Source: Candidatus Gastranaerophilales bacterium (GTDB taxonomy: Bacteria > Cyanobacteriota > Vampirovibrionia > Gastranaerophilales > Gastranaerophilaceae). Taken from it: a DNA stretch of 64,000 bases. Each line of letters opens with the position of its first letter. The first letter of the stretch is position 1. The stretch lies in contig CAAGHI010000041.1 of NCBI GenBank assembly GCA_900769645.1, positions 62,001-126,000 of the forward strand, in the 5' to 3' direction. Of this stretch, positions 44,373 to 53,457 are shown one piece after another. A program made the position numbers and the translations under genes. The notes below the pieces were generated by a model, which was given only the letters and a program-made list of their open reading frames with translations, did no database searches and was not told the DNA's origin.

Positions 44373-45614
44373 CTAAAATTTTTCAACCTGCTCGCAGATA
44401 TCTGTTCGGTATTTTTTGCCTTTGAAAGAAATTAATTCTACATCTTCGTAAAGGTGCTTTCTTGCTCTGGAAAGCGTTTTTGCAGTCTTTGTCAGAACAA
44501 GAGTTTTGCCTTCAATCGTTTCATATTCAAGGTATTTATTTTTTGTAGTGGCAAAATGTGTTACATCTGACTCGATTAAGTCCATGCCACCAATAATTTC
44601 GCCTTTTTTGCGTGACGAAATTACGCAAGAAACAGATGAATCGTCGGAAACGGCTATGTTCTCATAATCATCAGCGAAAGAGCCGATTACACAAGCCTCA
44701 AAAAGCGTGTATAAATTTTCTTCAACAAGGTTCAAAACCGCCTCAGCATCGTGATCTGATAGGAACGGTTTGAAATCTAAAACGGCATAGCGTTCATCTT
44801 CCGTCAAAACACAATCAATTCCTAAAATTCCAAGATACGGAGTTTCTTTGCGTTGTAATGCTTGAAGAGATTTTTCAACAACATCTTCTATAACAGAGTA
44901 TTCAATGTTTTTGGAAACCTTGTAATCAGGTGTGAAAGCACCAACGCCGGACGTCAAAATGCCGCCGTTGCCGTTCTCCATAAACTTGTAATTTGCCACA
45001 GTTGCCAAGTGGAGTGCGCTATAGCCGTCTGTTACGACGTAAACCGTGAATTCGTGCCCATAAACATAATCTTCCAAAACAACTCTCGGTTCGTTTTTAG
45101 CGAACAAATCTTCTACAAATGTTTTTGCAGAGGCAAAAGTTGTGCAAACAAGGCGGTCTGCAGAGTTTGAATTTTCGTCCGCTCTGATAACTTGTGGCAT
45201 AGAGGCAGTTTTTAAATAATCGATAGCAAGCGGTAATTTGTCAAAAATTCCAAATCTCGGAGTAGAAATTCTTTGTTTATACAAAAAACGCTTTCCGGCA
45301 GAGCGACTTAGTGCAAATTGAGCACTTTGCGCTGTCGGACAAAAAATCGGTTGATTATTTGCTTGAAAGAGGTTTGCAATATCATTTTTAATTGCTATTT
45401 CAGATGAAACGATTGTTAAATCGATTGCGTTTTCTAAAACGTATTCAAGGATTTCTTGAACGTTTTCTTCTCTGATATCAATGCATTTCGCGATTTCTTT
45501 TATTGCAGAGTTCCCAGGGAGAACAACAACTTCGCAGTCGCAATTCTTCATTTTTTTCGCAAGTGCGTATTCTTTAGCCGAATTTCCGATTATTAAAACT
45601 TTCTTTTTGTCCAT
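44373..45614 (-). CDS. PurD-like ATP-grasp protein with altered active site
   Basis: 413 aa, the length and domain order of phosphoribosylamine-glycine ligase: N-domain KVLIIGNSAKEYALAKKM, ATP-grasp VLEDYVYGHEFTVYVVTDG and C-terminal GARS domain. The usual metal/substrate motif E-x-N-x-R-F-G-D-P-E is here D-F-K-P-F-L-S-D-H-D, so two metal ligands and the Arg are changed. Either a divergent enzyme or a repurposed relative; no other purine gene is nearby. Start at ATG 45614, because upstream codons cross the divergent promoter. Confidence 0.75.
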   Translation of the reverse strand: MDKKKVLIIGNSAKEYALAKKMKNCDCEVVVLPGNSAIKEIAKCIDIREENVQEILEYVLENAIDLTIVSSEIAIKNDIANLFQANNQPIFCPTAQSAQFALSRSAGKRFLYKQRISTPRFGIFDKLPLAIDYLKTASMPQVIRADENSNSADRLVCTTFASAKTFVEDLFAKNEPRVVLEDYVYGHEFTVYVVTDGYSALHLATVANYKFMENGNGGILTSGVGAFTPDYKVSKNIEYSVIEDVVEKSLQALQRKETPYLGILGIDCVLTEDERYAVLDFKPFLSDHDAEAVLNLVEENLYTLFEACVIGSFADDYENIAVSDDSSVSCVISSRKKGEIIGGMDLIESDVTHFATTKNKYLEYETIEGKTLVLTKTAKTLSRARKHLYEDVELISFKGKKYRTDICEQVEKF

Positions 45615-45650
45615 AGCAACATTATATAACAAATAAGAAAATCGCAACAC

Positions 45651-45679
45651 TTGCTCAATTAAAAAAGCTATGTTATAAT
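45651..45679 (+). promoter_or_regulatory. sigma70 promoter for the gene at 45696
   Basis: TTGCTC - 17 nt - TATAAT, followed by CGGAGGG as Shine-Dalgarno before ATG 45696. Lies in the 81-base gap to the divergent PurD-like gene. Confidence 0.7.
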
Positions 45680-45695
45680 CACATCGGAGGGTTTT

Positions 45696-46388
45696 ATGAC
45701 AGCAACATTTGATTACAAAGGTTTTGCGAAAGATTTGACGAAACAGGCAGCACAAGCAATGCCTGAGGATATCGCATCAGAGCATAAGAAAGAGTTTTTA
45801 GACAGAATTTATGATTTTACATATATTGCAGGTGAGGCGTTTTCAAACGACGATACGATAGATAGTTCAGATACGGCAAAAGCTTTGACTCAAGTAATTT
45901 CGGAGTGGACTTTTCATAAATATGTAGACTTGTTGCGTTCGGATATTCCAAAACTTTATCACGAAAGCATTTTGCAAAAAGTTGCTTATGTGGCTTTTGA
46001 AATGGGTAAAGAGTCAGAATTCAGCAAACTTTCACAAGATCAAATGTTGACTTTGGTTGAAATTCAGACTAAAAAAGCTTATCAAAAAGCGTGTCAAAAA
46101 TTGTTAGAAAATGGGCAAATTACGCAGTCTGCTTATGATAGAGCTATGCATTTATCGAATGTTGATGAGTATTCCACAAATCTTTGTCATAATGTGAAAA
46201 TTGTAAGACGTACTTCAAAAAGCACACGCCCTTATTCTCTTGCGGCGCTTGGCGTTGGCTTGGTTGTAGTTGCGCTAAACTATGTTTATTCTGGAGCACC
46301 GGCTTTGCAGATTGTGAATTTGGCGGCGATAATTTTGCTGTCTATGTATGTCGGCTTTTATATCGGCGCACAGGTGTTTAATAAGTAA
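45696..46388 (+). CDS. hypothetical membrane protein
   Basis: 230 aa. A soluble helical region (residues 1-175) rich in Asp/Gln/Lys is followed by two closely spaced membrane segments at the C-terminus (YSLAALGVGLVVVALNYVYS and IVNLAAIILLSMYVGFYIGA). Tail-anchored hairpin topology; no family recognised. Good promoter and RBS. The broken prepilin locus follows immediately. Confidence 0.7.
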   Translation: MTATFDYKGFAKDLTKQAAQAMPEDIASEHKKEFLDRIYDFTYIAGEAFSNDDTIDSSDTAKALTQVISEWTFHKYVDLLRSDIPKLYHESILQKVAYVAFEMGKESEFSKLSQDQMLTLVEIQTKKAYQKACQKLLENGQITQSAYDRAMHLSNVDEYSTNLCHNVKIVRRTSKSTRPYSLAALGVGLVVVALNYVYSGAPALQIVNLAAIILLSMYVGFYIGAQVFNK

Positions 46389-46424
46389 ATAAAATGGGAA
46401 TTATTTATGAGAAAGGGTAAAAAT

Positions 46425-46960
46425 ATGAAAAATTTTAATATTAGAAGAGCCCTCGGGGGGGGGGCAGTACTCCGCACGTAGCCCTCTCTGTAACGATATT
46501 CGTTCCTCCTTCAGGCATTGGTGTAAGGCTTTGTCCTCTTGGCATCTTAGCATCTAAGTCAGTTTCGTGTTGGCATAGCGTCTTGGAATTACTTCTCGCT
46601 CGTAACTGCCATTCATATTGCTGTCGCAGATATGAATTTCGTTACTCGCTCCCCGAGTTGGACACTCGTCCGCAATTCCGCAATGCCAACCTATGTAAGA
46701 AAGCCGCCTTTACCCTTGCAGAAGTCCTAATAACATTGGGCATTATCGGAGTCGTTGCAGCGTTGACCATTCCGACTATCATTAAGCATTACAAGGCAAT
46801 GGTTTTGGAAAATGCATTCAAAAAAAGTGTCACAAACCTTTATCAAGCCTACGACCTCACAAGACAACAACTTGGTACTGATGAAATATACTCATATTAT
46901 GCAATGAACAATATAAACCCTGATGACAATTCCAAAAAATATTGGGAAAGTTTGCCTTAA
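46425..46960 (+). CDS. prepilin-type protein, start out of frame behind a G10 tract
   Basis: ATG 46425 (AAAGGG 7 nt upstream; an in-frame ATG also at 46407) encodes MKNFNIRRAL, then ten G (46455-46464). With 10 G the frame stops at TAG 46479-46481 region. One base over, a stop-free frame runs from 46445 through repeat-like sequence to the prepilin signal KKAAFTLAEVLITLGIIG (near 46700) and a short pilin body ending at 46960. With 11 G, start and pilin would be continuous. A TTG at 46583 is the only internal start and has no good RBS. The mature part (about 85 residues) is short for a pilin, so this may instead be a decaying gene. Confidence 0.65.
46455..46464. repeat. homopolymer tract, ten G
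   Basis: Ten consecutive G within codons 11-14 of the frame starting at ATG 46425, upstream of the prepilin domain. The counterpart at 958-967 precedes the other prepilin. Both are followed or preceded by the shared words ACGATATTCGTTC and CATTGGTGTAAGGCTT. Confidence 0.9.
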
Positions 46961-47009
46961 CAATGACTCATTGTTGCGCTGCATAAAAAAATTATCCTCT
47001 TTGGCTATA

Positions 47010-47038
47010 TTGAAAATATAATCACTATATGTTATAAT
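47010..47038 (+). promoter_or_regulatory. sigma70 promoter of the 6S-like RNA
   Basis: TTGAAA - 17 nt - TATAAT, seven bases before the predicted RNA 5' end. Confidence 0.7.
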
Positions 47039-47044
47039 GAAATT

Positions 47045-47224
47045 AGCTCTGTACGGGTGCTCATTTTGTTCCTACATTTATTATAAAAGGGAGAATTTGC
47101 TCCGATTGAGTGTGAAGTATACCCACCGATTGCAAAATCGCCAGTGGGAAACGGATAACTCAGGGCGTTCACCCACCTGCGAGACCACGCAGGTAACAAA
47201 ATCACATTCGTATGGGGCTTTTTT
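47045..47224 (+). ncRNA. ssrS: 6S RNA-like structured RNA
   Basis: About 180 nt between a consensus promoter and a T6 tract. The ends pair over a long, interrupted helix: GCTCT with GGGGC, TACG with CGTA, GTG with CAC, ATTTTGTT (47063-47070) with AACAAAAT (47195-47202). The middle holds TTGAGT/ACTCAG, CCCAC/GTGGG and an apical CGATT/AATCG hairpin near 47127-47140. A perfect side hairpin ACCTGCG/CGCAGGT sits on the 3' strand. Length, rod shape, apical loop at the midpoint and 3'-strand side hairpin fit 6S RNA, the promoter-mimicking inhibitor of RNA polymerase. No protein frame fits. Confidence 0.6.
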
Positions 47225-47242
47225 ATGAATGGCTAGTGTGAA

Positions 47243-47875
47243 ATGAATATTGATATAAATAAAATTGTTGAGATTTTAAAAGAGGCAAAACAACCGAAAA
47301 GTGACTTTGTCTTGCTCATGGACAACTTTAAGGATCCGTTTTTGGTTTTAATTGCGTGTATTTTGAGTCTTAGAACTAATGACAAAACGACTTATCCGGC
47401 GACTTTAAGAATGCTTGAACTCGGTAGAACTCCAGCGGATTTTGCAAATTGTGATGAAAAAGTTTTAGAAAAAGCAATTTATCCTGTCGGATTTTATGCT
47501 AATAAGGCTCGACAAATTGTTGAACTTTCAAAAAGGCTTGTTGAAGATTATAATTCCCAAGTTCCTTGCTCTATTGAAGAACTCTGCAAGTTCAATGGTG
47601 TAGGACGAAAAACAGCAAATTTGACTCTTTCTCTCGGGTTCAATGAACCGGCAATTTGTGTTGATGTCCACGTTCATAGAATTTTCAATCGCTTGGGCTA
47701 TATTAAAACAAAAAATCCGGAAGAAACAGAATTTGCTCTGCGAAAAAAACTTCCGCAAAAGTATTGGATTGATATAAACACTTTGCTTGTAACTCACGGG
47801 CAAAATGTTTGCAAACCAATTAAACCCAAATGTTATGAGTGTCCGATAAAAAATTATTGTGCAAAGTTAATATAA
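47243..47875 (+). CDS. nth: endonuclease III
   Basis: 210 aa base-excision DNA glycosylase/AP lyase for oxidised pyrimidines. Helix-hairpin-helix FNGVGRKTANLTLSLG with catalytic Lys, VDVHVHRIFNRLG with catalytic Asp, and the 4Fe-4S loop C-x6-C-x2-C-x5-C (CKPIKPKCYECPIKNYC) at the C-terminus. Confidence 0.96.
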   Translation: MNIDINKIVEILKEAKQPKSDFVLLMDNFKDPFLVLIACILSLRTNDKTTYPATLRMLELGRTPADFANCDEKVLEKAIYPVGFYANKARQIVELSKRLVEDYNSQVPCSIEELCKFNGVGRKTANLTLSLGFNEPAICVDVHVHRIFNRLGYIKTKNPEETEFALRKKLPQKYWIDINTLLVTHGQNVCKPIKPKCYECPIKNYCAKLI

Positions 47876-47938
47876 TTTAACAAAATAGCAAAAATTTTGT
47901 TTATGAAACTTCTAATAAGAAAATAGAAAGGTAAAATA

Positions 47939-48340
47939 ATGAGAATTGGCAGAATTATAAACAATTTGCAAGAAAGATTAAGAATAAACAAGTTGGTACA
48001 GCATGATAAAAAGATAGACTCTTTTGTCACTATACATGATGACGGTTTTAATAAAGTTAATATGAGAAAAGTGTATCAGGCAAAAGAGGTTTTGGCGAAT
48101 TACGCAGAACAAAAAGGAATTCATGTTGATGTGTTTGATAAGCTTCCGGAAGCTGAGGCATTGAAGCATGAAGGCGAAGCAATCACAAATCACGATATCT
48201 TTTTAAAGGTTACAGATGATATAACAGGAAAAGAAAAAGCTGCATCTGTTCAAACTCCAAATTATTTTGAAAAACCTTTTTTACGTGCACTGTATGAAAG
48301 TTTGGACAATTTGACAAAAGGTTTTAGAAATCAACATTAG
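47939..48340 (+). CDS. hypothetical protein
   Basis: 133 aa, soluble, basic/mixed charge; no domain recognised. Contains FVTIHDDGFNKVNMRKVYQA and an ending FLRALYESLDNLTKGF. RBS GAAAGG. A bidirectional terminator follows. Function unknown. Confidence 0.6.
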   Translation: MRIGRIINNLQERLRINKLVQHDKKIDSFVTIHDDGFNKVNMRKVYQAKEVLANYAEQKGIHVDVFDKLPEAEALKHEGEAITNHDIFLKVTDDITGKEKAASVQTPNYFEKPFLRALYESLDNLTKGFRNQH

Positions 48341-48370
48341 ATGATTAGGTGAAGTCGAAATTTTCAAACT

Positions 48371-48402
48371 AAAAAACTCCTCAATTTAGAGGAGTTTTTT
48401 AC
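48371..48402. terminator. bidirectional terminator
   Basis: Perfect 12-bp stem AAAAAACTCCTC/GAGGAGTTTTTT with a 6-nt loop between convergent genes, with A- and T-runs on both sides. Confidence 0.9.
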
Positions 48403-48422
48403 ATTCTAAATGCGAATAAAAC

Positions 48423-48884
48423 TTATTTTACAGCTTTTTTGACTGCTTCTGTAATATCAGAGCCGCCATATAGAACAACGCCTTTAGCTAATACAATGTC
48501 GTAACCGCCAAGTTTAGCTTGGTTTTCAATTTGTTTTGAAATTGTTGCGTCAATAGCTGTCAATTTGTCAGAATAGTTTTTATCCATTGCTGTTTTTTTT
48601 GAGCTTAATTCCTTGTTATATTTTTCTTCCAAGGCTTGTTTTTTCTTAACATCAGTTACTGCAGCAACATCTTTTCTTGCCTTTTCAATAAAGGTAACAA
48701 TTTCTTTTGTTTTGGCTTGTTGTTCTTTTTTCAATGTTTGAACTTGTGATGAAGAATTAACAACTGCTTGAACATCAACAACTGCGATTTTTGAAGGTAC
48801 ATCTGACATTGCATAGTTGCTAAACGCAATTCCTGCAGCAAATGTTAATAGACCAACTGTTAAAAACTTTAATTTGTTATTCAT
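48423..48884 (-). CDS. OmpH/Skp-family periplasmic chaperone-like protein
   Basis: 153 aa. A hydrophobic signal sequence (FLTVGLLTFAAGIAFSNYAM) is followed by KIAVVDVQAVVNSSSQVQ, the OmpH start, and a long coiled coil of Lys/Glu/Gln (about residues 48-125). Skp-like proteins hold outer-membrane proteins in the periplasm. It sits beside the TpsB-type outer-membrane gene, whose product is a likely client. Confidence 0.82.
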   Translation of the reverse strand: MNNKLKFLTVGLLTFAAGIAFSNYAMSDVPSKIAVVDVQAVVNSSSQVQTLKKEQQAKTKEIVTFIEKARKDVAAVTDVKKKQALEEKYNKELSSKKTAMDKNYSDKLTAIDATISKQIENQAKLGGYDIVLAKGVVLYGGSDITEAVKKAVK

Positions 48885-49141
48885 AACTTTCTCCTCATAA
48901 ACTATATAAACTATTTTATAAGTATTTTATACATTAAAAGATTGATTTTTTCAATTCCTTCTTTACAAGTTTAGTAAAATTTAATATAATAAAGGCAGGT
49001 CAAGTCATCATAAGATTAACTTTTGTTAATATTGTGTAATAAAACTTCAAAAATCGTTTTTATTTATGCTCCTATGCGCAAAAATAAAATTGACCGGACT
49101 TAAAATAAATATATATATTTTTAAATTTTAAAGGTGAATAA

Positions 49142-51112
49142 ATGAAAAAGATGAATTCAAAGAAGAATATTCTAACAGTATGCGCCGCATTTGCACTATC
49201 ATTATCAACAATTACCCCAGCAAATGCAGATTTATACGGCGGCTATAACGGAATTATGCAGACAGTGCAAGATATCCAAAACCAAGCCGGCATGAACCAA
49301 ATGCACGACAGTAACTATTTGAGAGAACGTTCTCAAGAAAATTATAGAAATGAAGATTACAAATATTATCAACAGCGCAAAAAGCTTGATGGACAAGATG
49401 AAGGTAGCACCGTAATTCAAAATTACAACGGTGGCTCTATTCAACAAGCTACAATTGAAGAAATGAATACAAAAGGAGTTTACGTTAATTCAATTGAAGT
49501 TGCGCCATCAGAAATTTTGACTAAAGATGAAATTAATAAACTCGTTCAACCGTTGGTTGGACGTAATGTCTTTATTGAAGATATTCAAAAAGTTATCGAC
49601 AATATCAACAATTTGTACGCAGAAAAAGGCTTTGTAACAGCAAGAGCCTTTTTGCCTGAACAAACTGTTGAAAACGGAAATATTTATATTGCTTTGACAG
49701 AAAGCAAAATTGGAAGCATCACGGTTCAACAAAACAAATGGACAAAAGACGGTTATATCACAAGAAGATTGCCGGAAAAAGAAGGTCAATTGTTTGATAT
49801 CGTTGAACTTGAAAAAGATGTACTTGATTTCAACAGATATAATGAAGGCGTAAGACTTTCTGCAAACTTGAAAGCCGGTGAAAAACCGGGGACAACTGAT
49901 ATCGAAGTTGTTGCTGATGAAAACTTCCCGTTCCACGTAATGGGTATTATGGACAACGCAGGTCGTTATAATACTGGTAGTATCCGTGGTGGTGCTATGT
50001 TGTATGCAGATAGCTTATTCGGTCACCGTGACAGAATGTCTTTAGGGTCATATTTCTCTAAAGGTGCACAGAGCCCTTTTGCTGATTACAACTTCCCTGT
50101 AAATAAAAAAGACGGACGTATCGGGTTTACTTATTCATCAACATTTGCAAAAGTAAAATACGGTCCTTATGCAAACTTGTTTGATTTAAGAAGTGCCGGT
50201 TCTCAATATTCATTGTATTATTCTCAACCTCTTGTTAGAAAACCTGGTTTTGAATTGAAGTCTTATGTAGCTGCAAACTACAAAAGAGCAAGAACTGATA
50301 TTGGAATAAAAGGTACTGATGATGGTGCTCACAGTATTGATAACGTAACATCATTGGAAGCTGCGTTGCAAATGAGAAAAGATACCAAATATGGTATTTG
50401 GTATTTGAATCAAGATGCTTATTACGCAATTCCTATTTTCAACAGTGATCGTGATAACAACTACTTTAAATATAGTGGTAGCTTGGTTAGATTGCATGAT
50501 TTCTCTCACGGCTTTATCGGTCAATTGAGAGGTAACTACCAATTTGTTCCTGGTGACAAAAGCATTCCTTACCTAGATCAAATGCAAACCGGTGGTTTAG
50601 CAACAGTTAGAGGTTATTCAGAAGGTTTGATGATTGGTAAAAACGGTTACTTCGTTAGTGGAGAACTTATGTTCCCAATTATGCCTAGAGAAATTACAAG
50701 CCCTAGAAGCGGAGAAAAAATTCCATTTATTGGTAAATATGTTAAAGGTGCAGTATTCGCAGATACCGCAGGTATTTTCCCTGCAGCAAGAGAAGATGCA
50801 TTGGGCGGAAGTTATTTCGCAGCATCACTTGGTATGGGGTTAAGAGTCCAACTTCCAGGGGACTTGAGCGCAAGACTATATTGGGGCTTCCCATTAATCA
50901 GAAACTACAACGAACCATATAGCAAAATGGGTAGATTCCACTTTGAATTGACTTTGGCTCCGAATATCGATGCGTTGTTGGCTTCAAGAAGCACAGTTGC
51001 TGCAGCTCCAAAAACTCAATTCCAAAAGAATGTTGAAGCTGAATACGTAAACAACTACGATGATATTAGACACTATGACTACTTCCGTGATGGTGGTGGC
51101 GGTCAATTATAA
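49142..51112 (+). CDS. two-partner secretion outer-membrane transporter (TpsB/FhaC/ShlB-like)
   Basis: 656 aa. Signal peptide (about 1-29), a Gln/Asn/Tyr-rich linker, a POTRA domain (about 95-170: ILTKDEINKLVQPLVGRNV and LYAEKGFVTARAFLPEQ), a second POTRA-like segment, then a 16-strand-type barrel. The family hallmark VRGY occurs in LATVRGYSEGL near residue 490. Such proteins export one adhesin or haemolysin. No TpsA gene is adjacent. Possible promoter TTGACC-17-ATATAT upstream; terminator downstream. Confidence 0.9.
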   Translation: MKKMNSKKNILTVCAAFALSLSTITPANADLYGGYNGIMQTVQDIQNQAGMNQMHDSNYLRERSQENYRNEDYKYYQQRKKLDGQDEGSTVIQNYNGGSIQQATIEEMNTKGVYVNSIEVAPSEILTKDEINKLVQPLVGRNVFIEDIQKVIDNINNLYAEKGFVTARAFLPEQTVENGNIYIALTESKIGSITVQQNKWTKDGYITRRLPEKEGQLFDIVELEKDVLDFNRYNEGVRLSANLKAGEKPGTTDIEVVADENFPFHVMGIMDNAGRYNTGSIRGGAMLYADSLFGHRDRMSLGSYFSKGAQSPFADYNFPVNKKDGRIGFTYSSTFAKVKYGPYANLFDLRSAGSQYSLYYSQPLVRKPGFELKSYVAANYKRARTDIGIKGTDDGAHSIDNVTSLEAALQMRKDTKYGIWYLNQDAYYAIPIFNSDRDNNYFKYSGSLVRLHDFSHGFIGQLRGNYQFVPGDKSIPYLDQMQTGGLATVRGYSEGLMIGKNGYFVSGELMFPIMPREITSPRSGEKIPFIGKYVKGAVFADTAGIFPAAREDALGGSYFAASLGMGLRVQLPGDLSARLYWGFPLIRNYNEPYSKMGRFHFELTLAPNIDALLASRSTVAAAPKTQFQKNVEAEYVNNYDDIRHYDYFRDGGGGQL

Positions 51113-51158
51113 TATTTTACTTGCTGAAGGATTGGGGTTGAACCCCTTGCAATAATTA

Positions 51159-51196
51159 AATTATGCGGTAACATAATGTTGCCGTATAATTTTTAT
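51159..51196 (+). terminator. terminator after the TpsB-like gene
   Basis: 14-bp stem AATTATGCGGTAAC/GTTGCCGTATAATT with two G-T pairs and a 5-nt loop, then TTTT. Confidence 0.65.
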
Positions 51197-51265
51197 GCTT
51201 TCGTCATCTTGAACGAGTAGCGAAAGAACTTGTTATAAGTTCTATTGGGTAAGAAAAGAGGAGAT

Positions 51266-51940
51266 ATGACAAAGGGAATATTTATAACTGCAACCGGTAC
51301 AGATGTTGGAAAAACCTACGTTTCTGCGCTTGTTGTGAAAAAGTTGAGAGAAATCGGACTTAATTGCGGATATTTTAAACCGGCTCTTAGCGGTGCAGAG
51401 ATTATTGAAGGGAGATTAGTTCCTGGGGATTGCGATTATGTTTTGAAAACATCTGGAATTAATGCTGATTCAATGGATTATGTCTCTTATGTGTTTAAAA
51501 CCGCAGTATCGCCTCATTTGGCGTCTGAAATTGAAAAAAATCCTATTAAAATAGAAAAAATTAAGTCTGATTTTCAAAGGATTAAAAAAGATTATGACTA
51601 CTTGGTTGTTGAGGGAGCCGGTGGCATTATTTGTCCGTTTAATTTAGGCAAAGACAAATTGATGTTGCCTGATGTTATAAAGGCTCTCGGATTAGATATT
51701 TTAGTTGTTGCATCGGCTTTTTTGGGAACGATTAATTCAACGGTTTTGACAATTGAGTATGCAAAACAGCAGGGCATAAATGTTAAAGGTATAATTTTGA
51801 ATAATTATGATGAAACAGATTTTATGCAACGAGATAATAAAATTCAGGTTGAAAATTTGACGGGAGTAAAAGTTGTTGCAACCGTAAAACGAGGCGATGC
51901 AACTATCAATGACTTATCAAATTTATTTATAGAGGTATAA
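51266..51940 (+). CDS. bioD: dethiobiotin synthetase
   Basis: 224 aa. P-loop ATGTDVGKTYVSAL at residues 8-21, YFKPALSG, and VVEGAGGIICPF. Closes the ureido ring of dethiobiotin using CO2 and ATP. The start is ATG 51266 with GAGGAG upstream; the frame extends 7 codons farther without better signal. Two bases before bioA. Confidence 0.95.
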   Translation: MTKGIFITATGTDVGKTYVSALVVKKLREIGLNCGYFKPALSGAEIIEGRLVPGDCDYVLKTSGINADSMDYVSYVFKTAVSPHLASEIEKNPIKIEKIKSDFQRIKKDYDYLVVEGAGGIICPFNLGKDKLMLPDVIKALGLDILVVASAFLGTINSTVLTIEYAKQQGINVKGIILNNYDETDFMQRDNKIQVENLTGVKVVATVKRGDATINDLSNLFIEV

Positions 51941-51942
51941 AA

Positions 51943-53298
51943 ATGGATACAGCAAAATCATTAGCAGAAAAAGATTTGAAATATATATGGCACCCATGTT
52001 CTCAAATGAAGGATTATGAGGAGTTAAAGCCGATTGTAGTCGACAGAGGTGAGGGTGTTTATCTTTATGATGTAGATGGAAATCGTTACGTTGATGTGAT
52101 AAGTTCTTGGTGGTGCAATCTTCTTGGACATTGCAATCCGCATATTTCAGCCGAAATAAAAAAGCAGGCTGACACTCTTGAACATGTGATTTTTGCAAAT
52201 TTTACCCATAAACAAGCTATTAGATTATGTGAAAGATTATCAAAAATCTTGCCAAAAGGGCTGTGTAAATTTAATTTTACTGATAACGGTTCGTCTGCGA
52301 TTGAGGCTGCAATGAAGGTTAGTTTCCAATATCACGAACAAACCGGAAATCCTCAAAAAACAAAGTTTATGGCGCTTTCTGAGGCATATCATGGAGAAAC
52401 TATTGGTGCGCTTTCTGTTGGGGATTGTGATTTGTACACCAAGCTTTATAAGCCAATTTTGATGGATATTGTGCGTGTTCAAGGTCCTGATTGCTATAGA
52501 TGCCCTTATGGGAAAGATCGAGACCATTGCGAGTGTGAATGTTTTGAAAATGCTGAAAAAACTTTTGAAAAATATGGAAATGAAACAGCCGCAATGCTTG
52601 TTGAACCTCTATTGCAGGGTTCTGCCGGAATGAAAATTTATCCGCCATTGTATTTGAAAAAATTAAGAGCACTTTGTGACAAATACAACGTTCATCTTCT
52701 TGCGGACGAAATCGCAACAGGTTATGGCAGAACAGGTAAAATGTTTGCTTTTGAGCACGCTGGAGTTTCGCCGGATATTATGTGTTTGTCTAAAGGTTTG
52801 ACAGGCGGTTATATGCCAATGGCAATTTTTGTTACGACGCAAAAGATTTATGACGCGTTTTATGATGACTATAACACCGGAAAAGCCTTTATGCACAGTC
52901 ATACTTACAGTGGCAACCCTCTTGCTTGCTCTGCGGCGAATGCTGTTTTAGACTTGATGGAAGATGGGGAAATTTTAAAAAATGCGCAAGAAAATGCAAT
53001 TTTCTTTAATAATTTGTTGAAAGAAAAATTTCTTTCACATAAAAATGTAGGTGAAATTCGTCATATCGGGCTTATTAATGCTATTGAACTTGTAAAAAAC
53101 AAAGAAACCAAAGAGCCGTTTGATGGAAAACTTCGAACAGGGTATCAGATTTATAAAAAAGCGTTGAAGCGCGGTGTTATTTTGCGTCCGTTAGGCGATG
53201 TGATTTATTTTAATCCTCCACTTATAATTGAACGAAAAGACTTGGAGTTCGCTGCAAATGTCGCTTATGAATGCATGGTGGAAGTAATTGGGAAGTAG
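51943..53298 (+). CDS. bioA: adenosylmethionine-8-amino-7-oxononanoate aminotransferase
   Basis: 451 aa PLP enzyme making 7,8-diaminopelargonate from KAPA with SAM as amino donor. YIWHPCSQMKDYEELKPI, SSWWCNLLGHCNP, LLADEIATGYGRTG (PLP Asp), CLSKGLTGGYMP (Schiff-base Lys). Operon bioD-bioA; bioF and bioB are not in the window. No BirA operator seen upstream. Confidence 0.96.
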   Translation: MDTAKSLAEKDLKYIWHPCSQMKDYEELKPIVVDRGEGVYLYDVDGNRYVDVISSWWCNLLGHCNPHISAEIKKQADTLEHVIFANFTHKQAIRLCERLSKILPKGLCKFNFTDNGSSAIEAAMKVSFQYHEQTGNPQKTKFMALSEAYHGETIGALSVGDCDLYTKLYKPILMDIVRVQGPDCYRCPYGKDRDHCECECFENAEKTFEKYGNETAAMLVEPLLQGSAGMKIYPPLYLKKLRALCDKYNVHLLADEIATGYGRTGKMFAFEHAGVSPDIMCLSKGLTGGYMPMAIFVTTQKIYDAFYDDYNTGKAFMHSHTYSGNPLACSAANAVLDLMEDGEILKNAQENAIFFNNLLKEKFLSHKNVGEIRHIGLINAIELVKNKETKEPFDGKLRTGYQIYKKALKRGVILRPLGDVIYFNPPLIIERKDLEFAANVAYECMVEVIGK

Positions 53299-53457
53299 TA
53301 TACCCTAGTTGAGAATGCATATTGGTATTTAAAACAAATGGTGTGATATATAATTTTACACTCACAGGTTACAAAGTTGTCATTGCTATACATGTCAAGC
53401 AATGATGAGAATGACATTTGTTAATTCCTATTGCGCGACAATTAAAATTTTTAAGTC

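Noticed and set aside
46583..46960. TTG 46583 as the real start of the second prepilin
   Set aside because: No Shine-Dalgarno, and it lies inside repeat-derived sequence; the ATG plus G10 tract upstream is a better explanation, though it needs a one-base change.
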